Assembly: GCF_007655135.1 (NCBI RefSeq)
Contig: NC_045128.1
Coordinates: forward strand, 11,532,001-11,596,000
Length of the DNA: 64,000 bases
Origin: Punica granatum
Lineage: Eukaryota; Streptophyta; Magnoliopsida; Myrtales; Lythraceae
Direction of reading: 5' to 3'
Under the pieces are notes generated by a model. The model searched no databases and was not told where the DNA came from. It was given only the letters and a program-made list of their open reading frames with translations. Shown here in pieces: positions 33,725-46,200 of this stretch (position 1 is the stretch's first letter; every line of letters begins with the position of its first letter). Position numbers and translations under genes: made by a program.

Positions 33725-34500
33725 ATGGCGGAAACGCCAAACTCCGAGGCCGAGTCTAGCACCGATGCGGTGCCGCGACCAATGGGGGACGCGAACCCGA
33801 CCCGGAAGAGGGGCCGGGAGGGGATGGGGAGCGGGACCAAGCACCCGACCTACCGGGGTGTCCGGATGAGGACGTGGGGAAAGTGGGTGTCGGAGATCAG
33901 AGAGCCCCGGAAGAAAAGCCGGATCTGGCTCGGCACATTCTCCACCGCCGAGATGGCGGCCCGTGCCCATGACGTCGCCGCCCTAGCCATCAAGGGCCCT
34001 TCCGCCATCCTCAACTTCCCCGACCTCGCCCCTCCCTCCCCAAGCCCGCCTCCTCCGCCCCCTGCGACGTCCAGGCCGCTGCTACCATCGCCGCATCCAT
34101 GGAACACCTCCTCCCACCACGCTCCCCAACTCCCTCCGCCCCCGCCGCTGCGGAGCCGTGCCCCTCCACGTCTTCCTCCAACTCCACATCCGCTGCAGCC
34201 TCCTCATCGTCCTCATCCTCGGAATCAATGTGGCCTGGGGGCGACGCGTCCACCCCGGAGCAGGAACTAGGTGAGATCGTGGAGCTGCCGAGCCTCGGCA
34301 CGTGCTTCTTCGAGACAGCAGAGACCAGAAGCGAGTTCGTGCTCGTGGACCTATTCGATCGGTGGGTCGACCCGCTCGAGTGGTATGGGCCGGACGATCC
34401 CAGGTCCGGCTATTTCATTAGTGATGATCATCAGATAACATCAATGCAAGAGGAGAGCGCAGTTACGGGTGGGTTCGAGGCCTCACTGTGGGAGCATTAA
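33725..34500 (+). CDS. AP2/ERF transcription factor, DREB subfamily (A-4/TINY-like), with one frame break
   Basis: Nuclear DNA-binding regulator; the family binds DRE/GCC-type promoter elements in stress and developmental responses. The start ATG 33725 opens a frame with a basic patch RKRGRE (residues 27-32). One AP2 domain covers about residues 42-98: [42 protein letters not shown], ending ILNFPDL. V55 and E60 are the V14/E19 residues diagnostic of DREBs, and the domain is closest to the TINY-like A-4 group. The frame then runs into a meaningless proline/arginine stretch ending at 34270. The expected C-terminal half is one frame over, with an alanine-rich helix, serine run, [12 protein letters not shown] (an A-4 hallmark) and final SLWEH. 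The switch falls in the C-rich run 34029-34040, one base short of expectation. With that base the product would be 258 residues, normal for the group. It is intronless, as is usual. Either a real null allele or a sequencing error. Confidence 0.85.
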
Positions 34501-35131
34501 ATTACAAAATTACGCCAAAATTTGGTCCTTCTTGCCCTCTGTCTCATTTTCTAATTAAATTTTTAGTTTCATGTTCTATCTCTTGTTTTGTCATCTTCTT
34601 AATATATAGGATTTTTATTTTTTGCCCTTTTTATTATACTTCTCTCTATTTTATTTTTTAGATTTTCGTTTGAATATTAACCCATTTTGATTTACCCCAA
34701 GGGGGTCAAAATGGAATAAAATTAGGGGAAAAAAATTAAAATCAAAATCAAAAGTAAAGGCCCTAAATTCCTTTCTTTCTCATCAAGTTCTTGTGCTTCT
34801 TTCTAGGCAGTGATTTCTTTCTGTCAATGACTTCTTTAATGGTAAAAGCCATCTTGCAATATGAAAATGCAATATGCTTCTTGACAAGAGCATAATGAAG
34901 AACTATACGAATAGTGCGCGGCTTTATGATCATCTTATGAGATATGTGAACGTGCAGTCCTGTTCTTTTCATTATTCATGTCGTATTATTACGAATTGGT
35001 CGCACTACTCAATATCTGAAATCGGGAAATTGTGATCCCGCCCTACTTATGAAAGGGCTAAGATGGCATTTTTTTTTTTCGTTCGAAGTAATTGAGAACA
35101 TGTTAAAGTGCTTTTGGACTCAGGAGATTGT
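34501..35131. other. 3' flank of the ERF gene and intergenic DNA
   Basis: T-rich 3' flank. A plant-type AATAAA occurs at about 34712, a possible poly-A signal if the 3' UTR is about 200 bases. No other gene was seen. Confidence 0.4.

Positions 35132-35167
<36 letters not shown>
35132..35167 (+). repeat. uninterrupted 36-nt poly-G tract
   Basis: Thirty-six consecutive G residues, preceded by gattgt and followed by cagagc. This is exceptional in plant DNA, where homopolymers are normally A/T. Either a true G tract able to form quadruplexes, or an assembly artefact. Confidence 0.95.
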
Positions 35168-35170
<3 letters not shown>

Positions 35171-35324
35171 AGCTTCTCTTTTCAGTGACATCCCACAGGT
35201 TCAAGACAAATACAAGTCCCTTTCTCTCTTCCTTTCACATTCTTCTTGCTTTAATCTTTTCTTTTCATAAGTCCTAACTATTATTTTAGAGATTACGTAG
35301 AGAGCTCCATAGACTTAGTCTAGG

Positions 35325-35415
35325 ACGGAGCCAGAATTTTCTTTAATGCATAAATAAAATGAGCTACAAATTTCAGGGGCAAGTGCCCCTCAAGATCCTA
35401 TGGCTCTGTCACTGA
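35325..35415. repeat. small inverted-repeat element remnant
   Basis: ggacggagccagaa near 35325 and atcctatggctctgtcac near 35395-35412 are imperfect complements. Between them, aggggcaagtgcccct is a tight palindrome. This style of end is common in plant genomes; no target duplication was found. Confidence 0.35.
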
Positions 35416-35535
35416 ATTTAGTATAATAAAATAAAAAAAATCTAATAGATAATAAAAGGGCACATATGGCATTCAAAAAATATCGAACTCATAACCTCTT
35501 AATTACCAGGTGAAAGTGTGCTACACCCTCTTTGA
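35400..35535 (-). mobile_element. tRNA-derived SINE (common family)
   Basis: On the minus strand: gtgtagcacactttcacctgg, then aagaggttatgagttcgat (box B-like), gtgcccttttattatctatt, and a 3' end tactaaattcagtgac. Colinear with the copy at 40749-40903. Confidence 0.6.
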
Positions 35536-35539
35536 TATC

Positions 35540-36218
35540 CTACATTAATTATTGACGTGAGAATAAGTCGTACATTGATTTTTCTTTTTTATGGACATGA
35601 ATCATTGATCTTTTCACCAATAATTGATTGAAAAGCCTCCACTTCTATTCTACTAATTACGCTGATAATAAAAATCTGGAACTTAATCTTTCACGGTAAT
35701 TAGTACAATTTACCGGAGATCATATATGTTCCTCCTTTCCCTCCCTTCATATATAATGAACAAGTAATCAGAGCGATTTGTATTAATAACTGATCAGCAA
35801 TTGAGGATTATTTTAGTGTGATATATACAGTATGCTTGATTTCTCAGTCTGACAATTCGAGGGAGTGTAATTGATGTGGACACAGAATAAGTGCGTAAGA
35901 CAACATAGATTAAATCGGTCACTAAGCTAATTTGACATAGGTTTGCTCATGATAGAAGCAGATCGAGTCAGTAGTTGTAATGAGATGTGTCCTTAGATGG
36001 GTTTGACTCATATAGGACACCAATAATTCGAGAGATGAGTACTTGGCTAATCAACATATATATGAAAGAGTACTGAATTTTTAAGGCGCTATCGTTATTA
36101 TTGGGAGTTATAAGGATTGCAACATGATTGGTTACTATTAGTAAGTACTTAGTATATTTCGAGCTTACTACAAATTTAACCTGACCAAGTTAGCATGTCT
36201 TTCAAATAAGAGCTTTCT

Positions 36219-36251
<33 letters not shown>

Positions 36252-38280
36252 ATATTAGAAGTCCATAGACCCAATACAAAGATAAGAAATCCAGTGAAAT
36301 AATAAAATGACAAATAAGTTCATTTATAAGAACTATAATCACTGTATTAGATCTTTCGCCTCTATTATAACCGAAAAAAAAAAATTTAACACTTTATAAT
36401 CACACTTCTGTTTTTCTCAGTCATGATTAATTGCGTAAAAATACTAAACATTTGCTGCCAAGTAATAGCAATCTAATCTATAAACCAAAAGAAAATAACA
36501 ATCTAATCCAACATATTTCAACTATCGTAAAAAGAGGCTTGTAGTTTCAAATCGTTACTAATAAAAGTTAAGGTGGCTCATTGACTCATTGTCGACAGCC
36601 TACTTGTCGAGGTCGCCATTGACAATTGGTCAGTAGTGAGCCACCTGAACTGCTCTGTATTGAATACAAGTCGTTATGTACTTTTAAATTTAAAAAAGGG
36701 TAATTTTCGCATTATTTACAGCCTTACTTATTGTTGTAATATTGAAAACATGGTAAAATTCAGTAGCATGATTTTTTTTCTTGCAATAATTTGAATGTCA
36801 GGATGTGATTCTAATTGACCGTAATTGTTTTACCCATTTACGTGATTCACATTTTTTTTTTTTGCATTCAGAATTGTGATGATATATAGTTTCTTGATCC
36901 AGTCTGTACTATAATGGATTGAGTGATCTCTCCTGGCAGATACATGTACTTGGATTATAAATGCATGTCAAATATATATGTATAGTATATATAAGCACAT
37001 TATACATAGATTATTTCTATTTACACATTTAATATATAGTATATGAATTTAATAATCTTTATTTGCTATATGTTCATTAATTTCATGGTTTGGGAATTTT
37101 GATATTCTCATGCCTCCTCTTAGTTTGTTAGATTGGCCTTTTCAATCAACAGTATCCCTAGCCCAACCACCATATACGTGCATCTCCCTCACCTCTCAAT
37201 AATCATTGACAATTCGGGCAAGACAAACTGGTGAGATTCGTATATCAGTGCTCAATTAACGATTTAATAGAAAACCATTATTCGGTTCGTTTTTTTGTAT
37301 GGATAAGATATATAACATATATGATTTGATCAAAGATAACGTATAATTATGTCCAATCAGATTGGCAAGTACCTTTTAACGTTACATTGGCGAGCGTCGA
37401 ACTTTCTTGCCCCAATCGAGAAATAAAGCAAAGCTTTCCTGACGAAATTAGAAGCACCTGTTTCTTGTGAAAGTATTTATTTATCCTTTGATTGTTTTGG
37501 TTTTCCTGTTACCTTTTTCTTTTCTTTTCTTTTTGTTCTTGAAGGTTGTCATGTCACCTGAAATAAGAAAATCTTTTATTAAAAAAGGAACTGTAGTTTT
37601 AATTACAAAAATTGGGGGATGCAAAAGAAAATTAAGCACCGCCCAGAATCCGACAGGTGTGAAGCCGAAATTTAGCATTCGGTCCTACAAATCTCTATGA
37701 CCTACTCTGATATTTGACCCCCCCTTCTGCGTCGACCTTTACATGTATTTATGGTTGATTAAATATTAATATATACATATACATGTCTGCTATATATGTA
37801 TATGCAGCATTATTTATGCCGACATGGCTCAACAAGATTTACTGAGAGGTCGAAATTAATTAAAGAAAAATCCTATCAAAAAATTAAAGAAAAAGGACAG
37901 AGGACCACAGGCTGACAGTACACTAAGAAGGAAATTACATATTAGTTAAATAAATATTCTGAATCCACCCAAAAAAAATATTCTGAACAATTATTTTGTA
38001 TGTCACTCAGTCAAGAAAACTTAATCAAGGTTTTTACCAAAGTAAAAACAGAAAATACGAGCTCCTTAATCATTCTTAATATCTCAAGCCGCTATTTTTT
38101 AGTTTCCCGGGCCGATTTAATTTGAATATTTTGTAGTAGGAAAAAGATGGAGGAGAAAAAGAGATATTTTGTTTTATGTATGTTCTCTATGATTTGGTTT
38201 CTTTGACAAAGGGTGAGGCTTTCTTTTAATCATTTTGTTCTAATAAAGATTTAAAGAGATGATTTGAGGAAAGGAGTAGT
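35540..38280. other. AT-rich intergenic DNA
   Basis: AT microsatellite at 36221-36249. Tails of two SINE copies face each other around 36250-36385. A small inverted pair (aggtggctca near 36570, tgagccacct near 36630) encloses a GC-richer stretch. The 77-codon frame at 37467-37700 has a hydrophobic start but no recognisable domain. No gene was called. Confidence 0.45.
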
Positions 38281-38400
38281 AGAATGTTATTGCCGACTCG
38301 AAAGCATAAGGTTTCGGACTTGATCCTCGTTAATGAGACTTTTATTTGTTATTTAGCTTTTCTTCTTCTTATATTTGGTCATATGACCCTCTTAAAATAA
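38281..38400 (+). mobile_element. diverged SINE copy
   Basis: It includes the box B-like segment aggtttcggacttgatcctc and a 3' end ggtcatatgaccctcttaaa. The flanks gatttgaggaaaggagta (about 38260) and cttttgaggaagagagta (about 38411) could be a decayed target duplication. Confidence 0.45.
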
Positions 38401-38806
38401 AAAAAATGATGCTTTTGAGGAAGAGAGTATTAGAAGTCCAAATATGCTCATTCAAATCGAATACAATTTTTGCTTGATTTAAAAGATAAGAGCAAAATCT
38501 TTAGCAAAATCTTAATTTAATTTAAAAGGTTCTCTGTTAAAATAGAGAGGGATATGAATAACTAACGTCCTTCCTCTGAATCTTCTAATTTCATTTGTTT
38601 CGCTCAAAATTGCTCCACCCAAACGGGTAATGAGCAAGGGAAAGTACCCAATGGGCACAATAATAAAAGTGCAGTGCATGTCTTCCTGCGTCATCTACTC
38701 TTTTGCCTTTCGTTGGACGACTCATATGCTCGCTTCTTAGCTAAAGATTGGAGGCTCGAGTTAATCATATCTAGTGTGAGGGAAACTCTTCCAGGAAATT
38801 TACACT

Positions 38807-39612
38807 CCATTTGGTTTGAGGATCAAATTTTAAAATTTTAACTTTAACTTTAACTTAACATACTATAAAACAAAAAATACTTATTCCAAGTCAAACGGGT
38901 GGGCCCCATATATTATTCAAATTGAAGCTTAAACAAGAGTAATGGGACCAAAGATAGAGTAACAATAGAGTGCAGACAGCAACATCAGATGAAAAAGGGA
39001 ACAAAAAAAGGGGGAAAAAATATCCAGGCAAGGCAGGCTTTCAGTTCATGCAAACTTTCGGTTCGCTAGCCTCACATGAAGGCAAGCAGGCACGACACAA
39101 AACATCATACAAATTACCCAGCCATTTCATTAATAAGCTTCATAGACATTTCATTGAATCGTTTGGAGGTGAGGAGGGCTACGTGAACATTGCAAATAAC
39201 GGAGGTAAACAGCAACATAAATAGCATCAACAAATCGGTATAACTAGCTCCGAAGCAGCTGGAAGGAAGAAATTCACCAACATCAACAAAAATCGACCAA
39301 ACAATTACTACACAGCCAGCAAGCAAATAGAAATCGAGCAAAACAGGGACGTTCTTCAACAAATAGTAAGGGCAAGTAGTGCCTTAAACCCCAACCGCTC
39401 ATAACGATGCAATTTAACGAAATAATATGAAATTGGTCGAAGAAATTACCTTTCACTTCGATATGGAAGTGAGAAATCATAAATTGAAGGAGATGGGAGG
39501 GGCGGTGGGGAGGTGGGGTCCCCCTGGTCAGCCAAATGGCCATATTTTTTTGTCTATTTTCTCAATCAAAATCTCAGTTAAAATTCTAAAAACATAACTG
39601 TGAAACCAAACA
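38807..39612. mobile_element. candidate non-autonomous DNA element with imperfect TIRs
   Basis: The left end ccatttggtttgagg...taaaattttaac is mirrored on the right by gttaaaattcta...gtgaaaccaaacag. The ends 'YTGTTTGGTTT' are typical of plant miniature elements. The interior is GC-richer and carries weak open frames (38970-39224 +, 39114-39362 -, 39283-39543 -) with no known domain. Target duplication unresolved. Confidence 0.4.
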
Positions 39613-39650
39613 GATTATTAGGTTCTTTCTTGGTCAAATTCCTAAAGGTA

Positions 39651-39834
39651 GGGATGGACCGGAGGCAGTTGCGCCCTCCCCAAATTTTAAACGGTCAATG
39701 AAAAGTTATGTATTATTATTCAATTTTTGATGAAATTCTTTAAATTTGCTCCCATGACTCCGAGAAATTACTATTCCATCTATCCTCTTAAGGAACTTCA
39801 CCCTCTATATCCAAATTATGAATCCGTCCCTGCC
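39651..39834. repeat. short element with 'gggatgga' inverted ends
   Basis: agggatggaccgg near 39651 and aatccgtccctgcc near 39822-39835 are imperfect complements and resemble the ends at 14453 and 16040. It is probably a relic of one small DNA element family. Confidence 0.35.
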
Positions 39835-39835
39835 C

Positions 39836-42027
39836 AAAGGGATCTATTGCTTACCCTTATCGAAAGAGGCATTCATCATACGGCCAACTTTCTCTTTTTT
39901 TATTTATTTATTAGCTGGCATTAATTCTTGTTCAAATGTTCAGTTACCCTGATGACATGTACATTTCACAGAAAATAAAGTTTTAACTCCAACACAAAGG
40001 TCATGTTTCTCCTAGTTTTCTGTTCAATTCATTTGTCAATTAGTTTTTTATTTCCTTAAAACGAGGGGGCACCTAGGGTTTTTGGTGGATGATTAGATAA
40101 AATAAAGTTTTAGTTGAAATAAGGAAGGGGCTTAATACAATGACACGAATTGTCGATTTAGAACTATGAGGTCTTAGATTCAATTCTTATCAATAGAATT
40201 TATGTGTATTTATATTTAACTTCCATTTATTCAGAAAGACTTTCAAATAGGAGGAAATATTTGTATAAATAAAAAAATACTCATTCAAGGCCACCAAAAT
40301 CCCCTTTATATACCAATCATAGGAGCTTTCTCCACAAACAGTACAAGAAGATCTTTTTCAATTATTAAACAAATTCAGAGTCAAACCCCATTACCCATCT
40401 CGTAGCTGTAAGAGGACCCCTCTCCCATCCCATTCTTCCTCATTTGTCTTTTTCATAATGTTTATTTCATTTTTTCCAAGATATTTTAATTCCCTTTAGT
40501 CCTCTCTTATTTTATTGTGTTCGGAAAAATTGAGACCTCAAATCCGTCAAGAATTGATTAACTGCCAAATGTTACACTATTGCTCATGGGGACATCCATG
40601 TAATTATAAATCTATTCAATTGAATTTGCTTGCATTTAAGATTTATTCTTTACAAGACTAGATTCTCTGCCTGAATTTACTTGTGTTGGCCATTCTTATG
40701 TCCTCTCTGAACCCATGCTTCCTCTATCGTCTACTAGGATTTTTATTTTTTTGATTACAAAGGAGAGCCATGAGCCTAATATATTAAAATAGAAATCATA
40801 AATATCTAATAAAGGGGCACAGGTAGTCCCACTTGGTATCGAACCTGAGACCTCTTGATCACCAGGTGAGATGTGCACCACTATGTTATTTCATCTCTTG
40901 ATGTAGGACTTTTATTTAAATATACCTATAGAGGGGAAAATAATAATGCCGGAGTTGTGAGAGACAAGTCCATTAACTCTTTTTTTTTTTTGCTAAGTAA
41001 ATAGATATGTCAATTAACTCTTGCCCAGTACATGCGGGTCTCCTAAATTAACGAGAAACAAACTACGTACTGGTTACAACTTGGTCTTGAGTTGGATTTC
41101 GCTGGTACATGATGAAAATGCAAAGCGCTAAAATGTACCGAAGCCTATATCGATATTACCTTTTTTCCTTTATCGTCATCATCATTATCTATTCATCTAC
41201 ATAGAGAGAGAACTATCAATGTGAATGTACTTTTTTATATTTTTTATTTTGCTTTTGAAATATAAAGAATATATTAAAGAAAAAGAGATCAGAAGTGTCT
41301 TGTATCGTGTGCTATGTACGTGGAGCCTTTCTCTATCTCTGACTTATATACATTGGGGTAAACGAACAGCTTATTCTGAGTGAAGATTTAATTTAATTTC
41401 TCGAAGACAAGAAAAAAAGAGTGAAGCTTTAATAAATAGAGATCAGAGAGATGTGATTACTGTCGCACGTGCACCTAAATTCTCATAGTTGACCCTTGAT
41501 CCCGTTCCTTTTCTACGTCAATCACCCTTGCTTATAATAATAACCAGGAAATTATTCGATAATAGCAAATGATTAATTAATTAATTAATTAGTGTTTTTT
41601 TTATGGGTTTAGTTCTGACGTTAGAGCGGCTTCAATTACGGAAATTGTACCTTGCATCGACTTCTCTTTCACATCATCACAATTTTCACTTGAGTACAAC
41701 GATATACTTTAATACTTAATGCATTTGACCAGCTGTAATCGCAATATCTTGAATTACTGCAAGAAGAAACAGCAAGGTAGGATGTCCTGTAAAAATATTT
41801 TCCTTCTCTGGGTGAGACCACGAGAAATAATCAGACTATTGGCTGAGTGAGACGATCCCTGCTTGGCAATAGTTCATTTTAGCCATGGAATATTTATAAT
41901 GTGGACTTCTAATCCTAGCATGCATTGCATATAAATAAACTCTGATACATTCTTTTTTCAATTTTTACATGGCTAGTGATCTACGGACGAATTTTGTTTA
42001 GGTTTTGGTTAGCTCATTATCTGTCTT
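39836..42027. other. intergenic DNA
   Basis: Contains the SINE at 40749-40903 and a diverged SINE-like segment at about 40130-40260. A (TAAT)n tract is at 41572-41592. No gene was recognised. Confidence 0.45.
40749..40903 (-). mobile_element. tRNA-derived SINE, best-preserved minus-strand copy
   Basis: On the minus strand: box A-like acatagtggtgcacatc, box B aggttcgatacc, gtgggactacctgtgcccc, and the 3' end tattaggctcatggctctcc followed by ttgtaatc. Flanking 14-bp repeats (40735-40748 and 40904-40917) differ at one base, a clear target duplication. Confidence 0.8.
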
Positions 42028-42225
42028 AAAGCTTGTTGGATAGCGTATTGGGAAGGATTATAGAGAACTGGTATCGGGAAGGATCACAGAGAACTGCGTT
42101 AGCGAGAGCTATTATACTAAGAGTTCTAGGATTTTAGGATTTTCAGAATTTGTCTAGATCACGCATTTGTATAATAACTTTTCAAAACCCTTCCTACCTA
42201 TGATCTAAACAAACTATTAAAGATG
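42028..42225. mobile_element. hAT-like miniature element (MITE)
   Basis: The left end aagcttgttggatagcg...gggaagg is mirrored by ccttcctacctatgatctaaacaaac on the right. It is the same end type as the element at 27513-27624. Internal short duplications (gtatcgggaaggatcacagagaact) are visible. Target duplication unresolved. Confidence 0.4.
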
Positions 42226-42299
42226 CGATAATACCCACATTGTTGTTATAACCTATCTTTTTCAACTACGACCTAGCTACATGTACACATAAGCTCCTA

Positions 42300-42380
42300 T
42301 AATTTTGTTTTCTGTTTATAATTGTTTTGTTGTATTCTTCTTTTTATTAATGAAAATATTCTTCTTATTAAAAAAAAAAG
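42300..42380 (+). mobile_element. possible LINE or retrogene tail
   Basis: A T-rich run with attaatgaaaatattcttctt followed by A10, resembling 3' ends of plant LINEs. No coding part and no target duplication were seen. Confidence 0.25.
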
Positions 42381-43019
42381 ACAAAGCTAAAACATGAAGC
42401 GAATTGCGAAATAGTATGGCGGGAAACCACATGTTTGAACCAGGTTTAAGATGTTTTCATCAATTAATCTCTTCTTTAGAGTTTCCCGCTATCATTTGAA
42501 GTGGCTCTTAAAGTTTGACTTCTAGTAATTAATAACTATTCACAATAACCAAAAATTAATTATTTATTCATACCTTTTCCCTTTGAACAATTATATATTC
42601 ATTTAATAACACATTATCCCCTATTAAGTGTTGGTACTTTCGGAAGTGGGTCGGAAACTAACTTATGTGCAATGCCAGTCAGTATTATAATCTTTGGTTA
42701 TATTATTAATAAAGTATCGTTTCTATTTTAGAGGTAAGAATAACATATTAGCTGCTAGATTTTGGAGTCAAATCAATCAACTAATCTTCCTACATTTATT
42801 ATTATCTTAATGAATGATCATCGTACTTAACTAGATCTGATTATGACACAAACTTTTTTGCATTTACTTTCATTAATTAACTCTTTAATGGGAATCAATT
42901 ATAATCGTGATTATTCTAACAAGGGCACATGCAACTCTCCGCAACGACAGCCGAAAGAGCTCTTTGTAACAAGTTCATGATCTATGATATATTTATATGG
43001 TAGCTCCCAATCTAAACAA

Positions 43020-43213
43020 ATGATACGGTTACCAACATTGACTAGTTCAAATTGTTTGACGCATATTTCTCTTAAGTAAAATTTCAGGTTCAATCTTGTG
43101 AATAAAAGAAATTCATGATCGGGAGAATTTTACTCCTTAATGGGTCGACCCACTTGAATTAGAGTAGTCAGAGTCTGTTATAATTCGAAATATCATGTGT
43201 ATAAAAAAATGAC
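43020..43213 (+). repeat. dispersed SINE-like repeat (family of the 11.4-12 kb cluster)
   Basis: The word order matches: ctagttcaaattgtttgacg, ctcttaagtaaaatttcaggttc (box B-like), gatcgggagaattttactcc, ttaatgggtcgacccac, and agtcagagtctgttat. This is the best single copy for defining the unit. Confidence 0.5.
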
Positions 43214-46200
43214 TCAATTTCATAGAAAAGAGAAAACTCTTTTTGACTAAAATTATAAAAATACTCATTTATAATATATCCTTCATTCTCTTTCTTTTTC
43301 TTTTTTTTTCAACAGAATAGAGAACGTCGATTTTGTAACTTCTGTGCAAACAAATTAGTAGAGATGAATAATTCGACATGTGATGCAGTAAAATTGGTTA
43401 TTTTTCAATTAAAATAACTAATATTTTAATTTTTTTACTTTTAACATATATATTAGCCTCATGCACGCGTTTCGCATGTCCACTATTACTTTTGTGTTTA
43501 GCACAAACTTAATTTTTGGAGATATGTGGGAGGCGGTTGAAGAAGAAATTTTGAGAGAGGATATGGAGGGGAGTTTTATAATTGTCAGTTTTACAAAAAG
43601 ATTTACTTTAGAAAATTAGAAAAGCGATGACAACATATGATATTCTCTCTTAAATAATATTATATATTTATATATAGAGGGTTTCTTTCTTTCAAGTCTA
43701 AGCTTGTATTGAGCAATTAACAAGTGACTTCCATAAACTCATATGCTTGAATAACTTTTTTTATATTTAATTAGTTGAGTATGATACATGATAAAATATA
43801 TTATATCTTTTTTACATGTTCTAAACTTAGAAAAAAGAAAAGAAAGTTTACATGGGTTTTAATTTCAGAAAATACTTGTTGTACCCCTCGATAAAATCGT
43901 GAATATGTGTTTTAAGAATTATACAGTTTATGAGAGCAAGTAATTTGTGTTTCTTCGAAATATTTGACAAAAAAATCAGGTCGAGATATTATCAATTGAT
44001 GAAAATGTAAACATTGAAATAAAGTACTATAATATGAAACTAAGGATTTCTGGAGTATTTTTGTCCTTTGTTCTTTAAATGTGCTTGTCTCTCCAGCTCT
44101 AGACATTAGCTGCTCTATTTTGCACTCAGCTTTAAATACTACTAGATTTAATTCCCGCACGTTGTCACGAATTAATTTCATGATAAGACAATATTCGAAA
44201 CCTATAAAATTAGCTTAAGTTTGAAGTTATTTTAATTTTCTTGAATATTCTATATTTGATTATTTCTAGCATGAGCTCCATTCCTTCATAATTCAAATTA
44301 TCAAAAATTGTGAACTATATTATAGTATTTGAGGATTAAAAAAATTGAATGATTAAAAGTATTTTTAAAATTAAATAGAAAGTTCAAGAATATACGAAAA
44401 TATACATCATTTAAATTAATGTAGATTATGATTGTATAAAACTATAATAACTTCTTGAGTATAAGTTCGGTTTTCATATGTTAATAGATTTTTGGGAACT
44501 TTTGAAAGGAAAAATATTTCTTGAGAAGTTAGAAGGACTTATATGAAGATGAAAAATAATATAGAGAAACTTTTGAAGGGAAAAAAAAAAGAAACAGTGA
44601 ATTAACCAATAATCGATAGGCAAATGTCAAGTAAAAGAGAATTCGTGTTTAGAACTCTCATTTAGCTTATAAGTATAGGTATAGATATAGATTTAATATA
44701 GATATAGATATAGATATAAAAAATATACTATAATATGTTTCTGAAATATTTCATTCCAACAAGGTTCAATCTCCATTACGAAATGCAATCTTAAGAGTAT
44801 TCTACTATAAAAAATCCAACTGAAATTAAGAAAGTAAAGATACTCGTTAGCCACAATTATAATTATACTTCTTTATGAACGATAAAGATAATAATTTCTT
44901 ACAATCCGGCAATACATTGTATCTTATTGAATTTAGAATATTAAGAATAAATCAAACAACTGCCACAGAACTAAAAAAAAAGAAGGGGAAAACTCTCTTT
45001 GGATGTTCTTCTATTTTAGCCTACTTTCTATTTGTTTTCTTCGTTTTTATGCAATAACTTTGCTTACTTTTATATTTCAATCATTTTCCTTCTTTTTTTT
45101 CCAAGTATTACTTTTTTTTTCATCATTTAATCAAAAATTCTATTAGGAAAATATTAAACTTGGTCCCATACTTTTGTAATTTTTTAAATCATATCCTAAT
45201 TATTTCTTTTTCTTTCTTTTTACAACCCTTTCTTCGGAGTTAAGCGTTTTGTTCTTTAGTCTTATTGTGTTTAATTCTCCCGTAAAAATGTAATATGATA
45301 TTGTTATACAATAAAATATTTAAAAAAAGTAGAGGAGACTGATTGCAGTGGGAGAAAGTGGACAATGGAGGGCAAATGCCGGATGCGAACGCGAAAGTGA
45401 GGTGGTCAAACCATCTGTTACGTCCCCCTTCTCTCTTTGTAGAGAGAAAGAAATTGTGAAGAGAAATCAAAGCAGTAGAGGCTATAATTGGCCACCATCG
45501 ATCGGGTGACATCGTCGAGGACCTCTTGTGGTGCACTGTCACATTTCTTAAATCTGTAGGTCTCTCTCCCTTTGGGTCGGGCTAGTGACCAACATTGTGA
45601 GAGGAGGTATGCCCCCGATAACCTTGCATTGCAGGATGGTACATGTGTTGAGCCTACTACCCCTTACTCTAGCTCCAATATATTTGTTTAAATTTTTAAT
45701 TTTAATTTCTTATCTTGACAGAGAGGAACATAACGGATGGTTGCTAGTGTCCTAATTTTTGTGTGTTGTTATCCACGATTAGGCCCACACCCCTCTATCC
45801 CTTCCAGCTTTCATCAATTTTTTTTTTTAAATGTTAGTTCGATTTTTTAAACTAATTTTCTATGTAATAAAATATTAGTTTTGCATTTATGACTGAAATA
45901 TTAAAGAAGAAGATTAAGACAAATATAACGTGTAATGTGAAGAACATAACTGAAAGAAAAAAAATTAGGATGAAATCAAAAAGTAATTAAAGTTGAGGAC
46001 CAAAACTTGACTTAAAATGATGAAAATAGAAACTACCAAAGGTACATGACGAAAAAGAAAAAAGAAAAATGAAATGGGCTAAAATAGAAAAGTCTGCAAA
46101 GTTATTGAATGAAAGTGAATAAAAAATAGAAAGTGGACTAGAACAAAAAAACATTTAAAGGTAGTTGGCTAAAAGTAAATTTTTCCTAAAAAATATTTGT

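Noticed and set aside
33707..34301. Minus-strand open frames opposite the ERF gene (33707-33970, 33850-34107, 34011-34301)
   Set aside because: They are GC-driven shadows of the AP2/ERF coding sequence and contain no domain of their own.
35049..35270. 73-codon frame with a glycine run
   Set aside because: The glycines are the translation of the poly-G tract; there is no coding signal.
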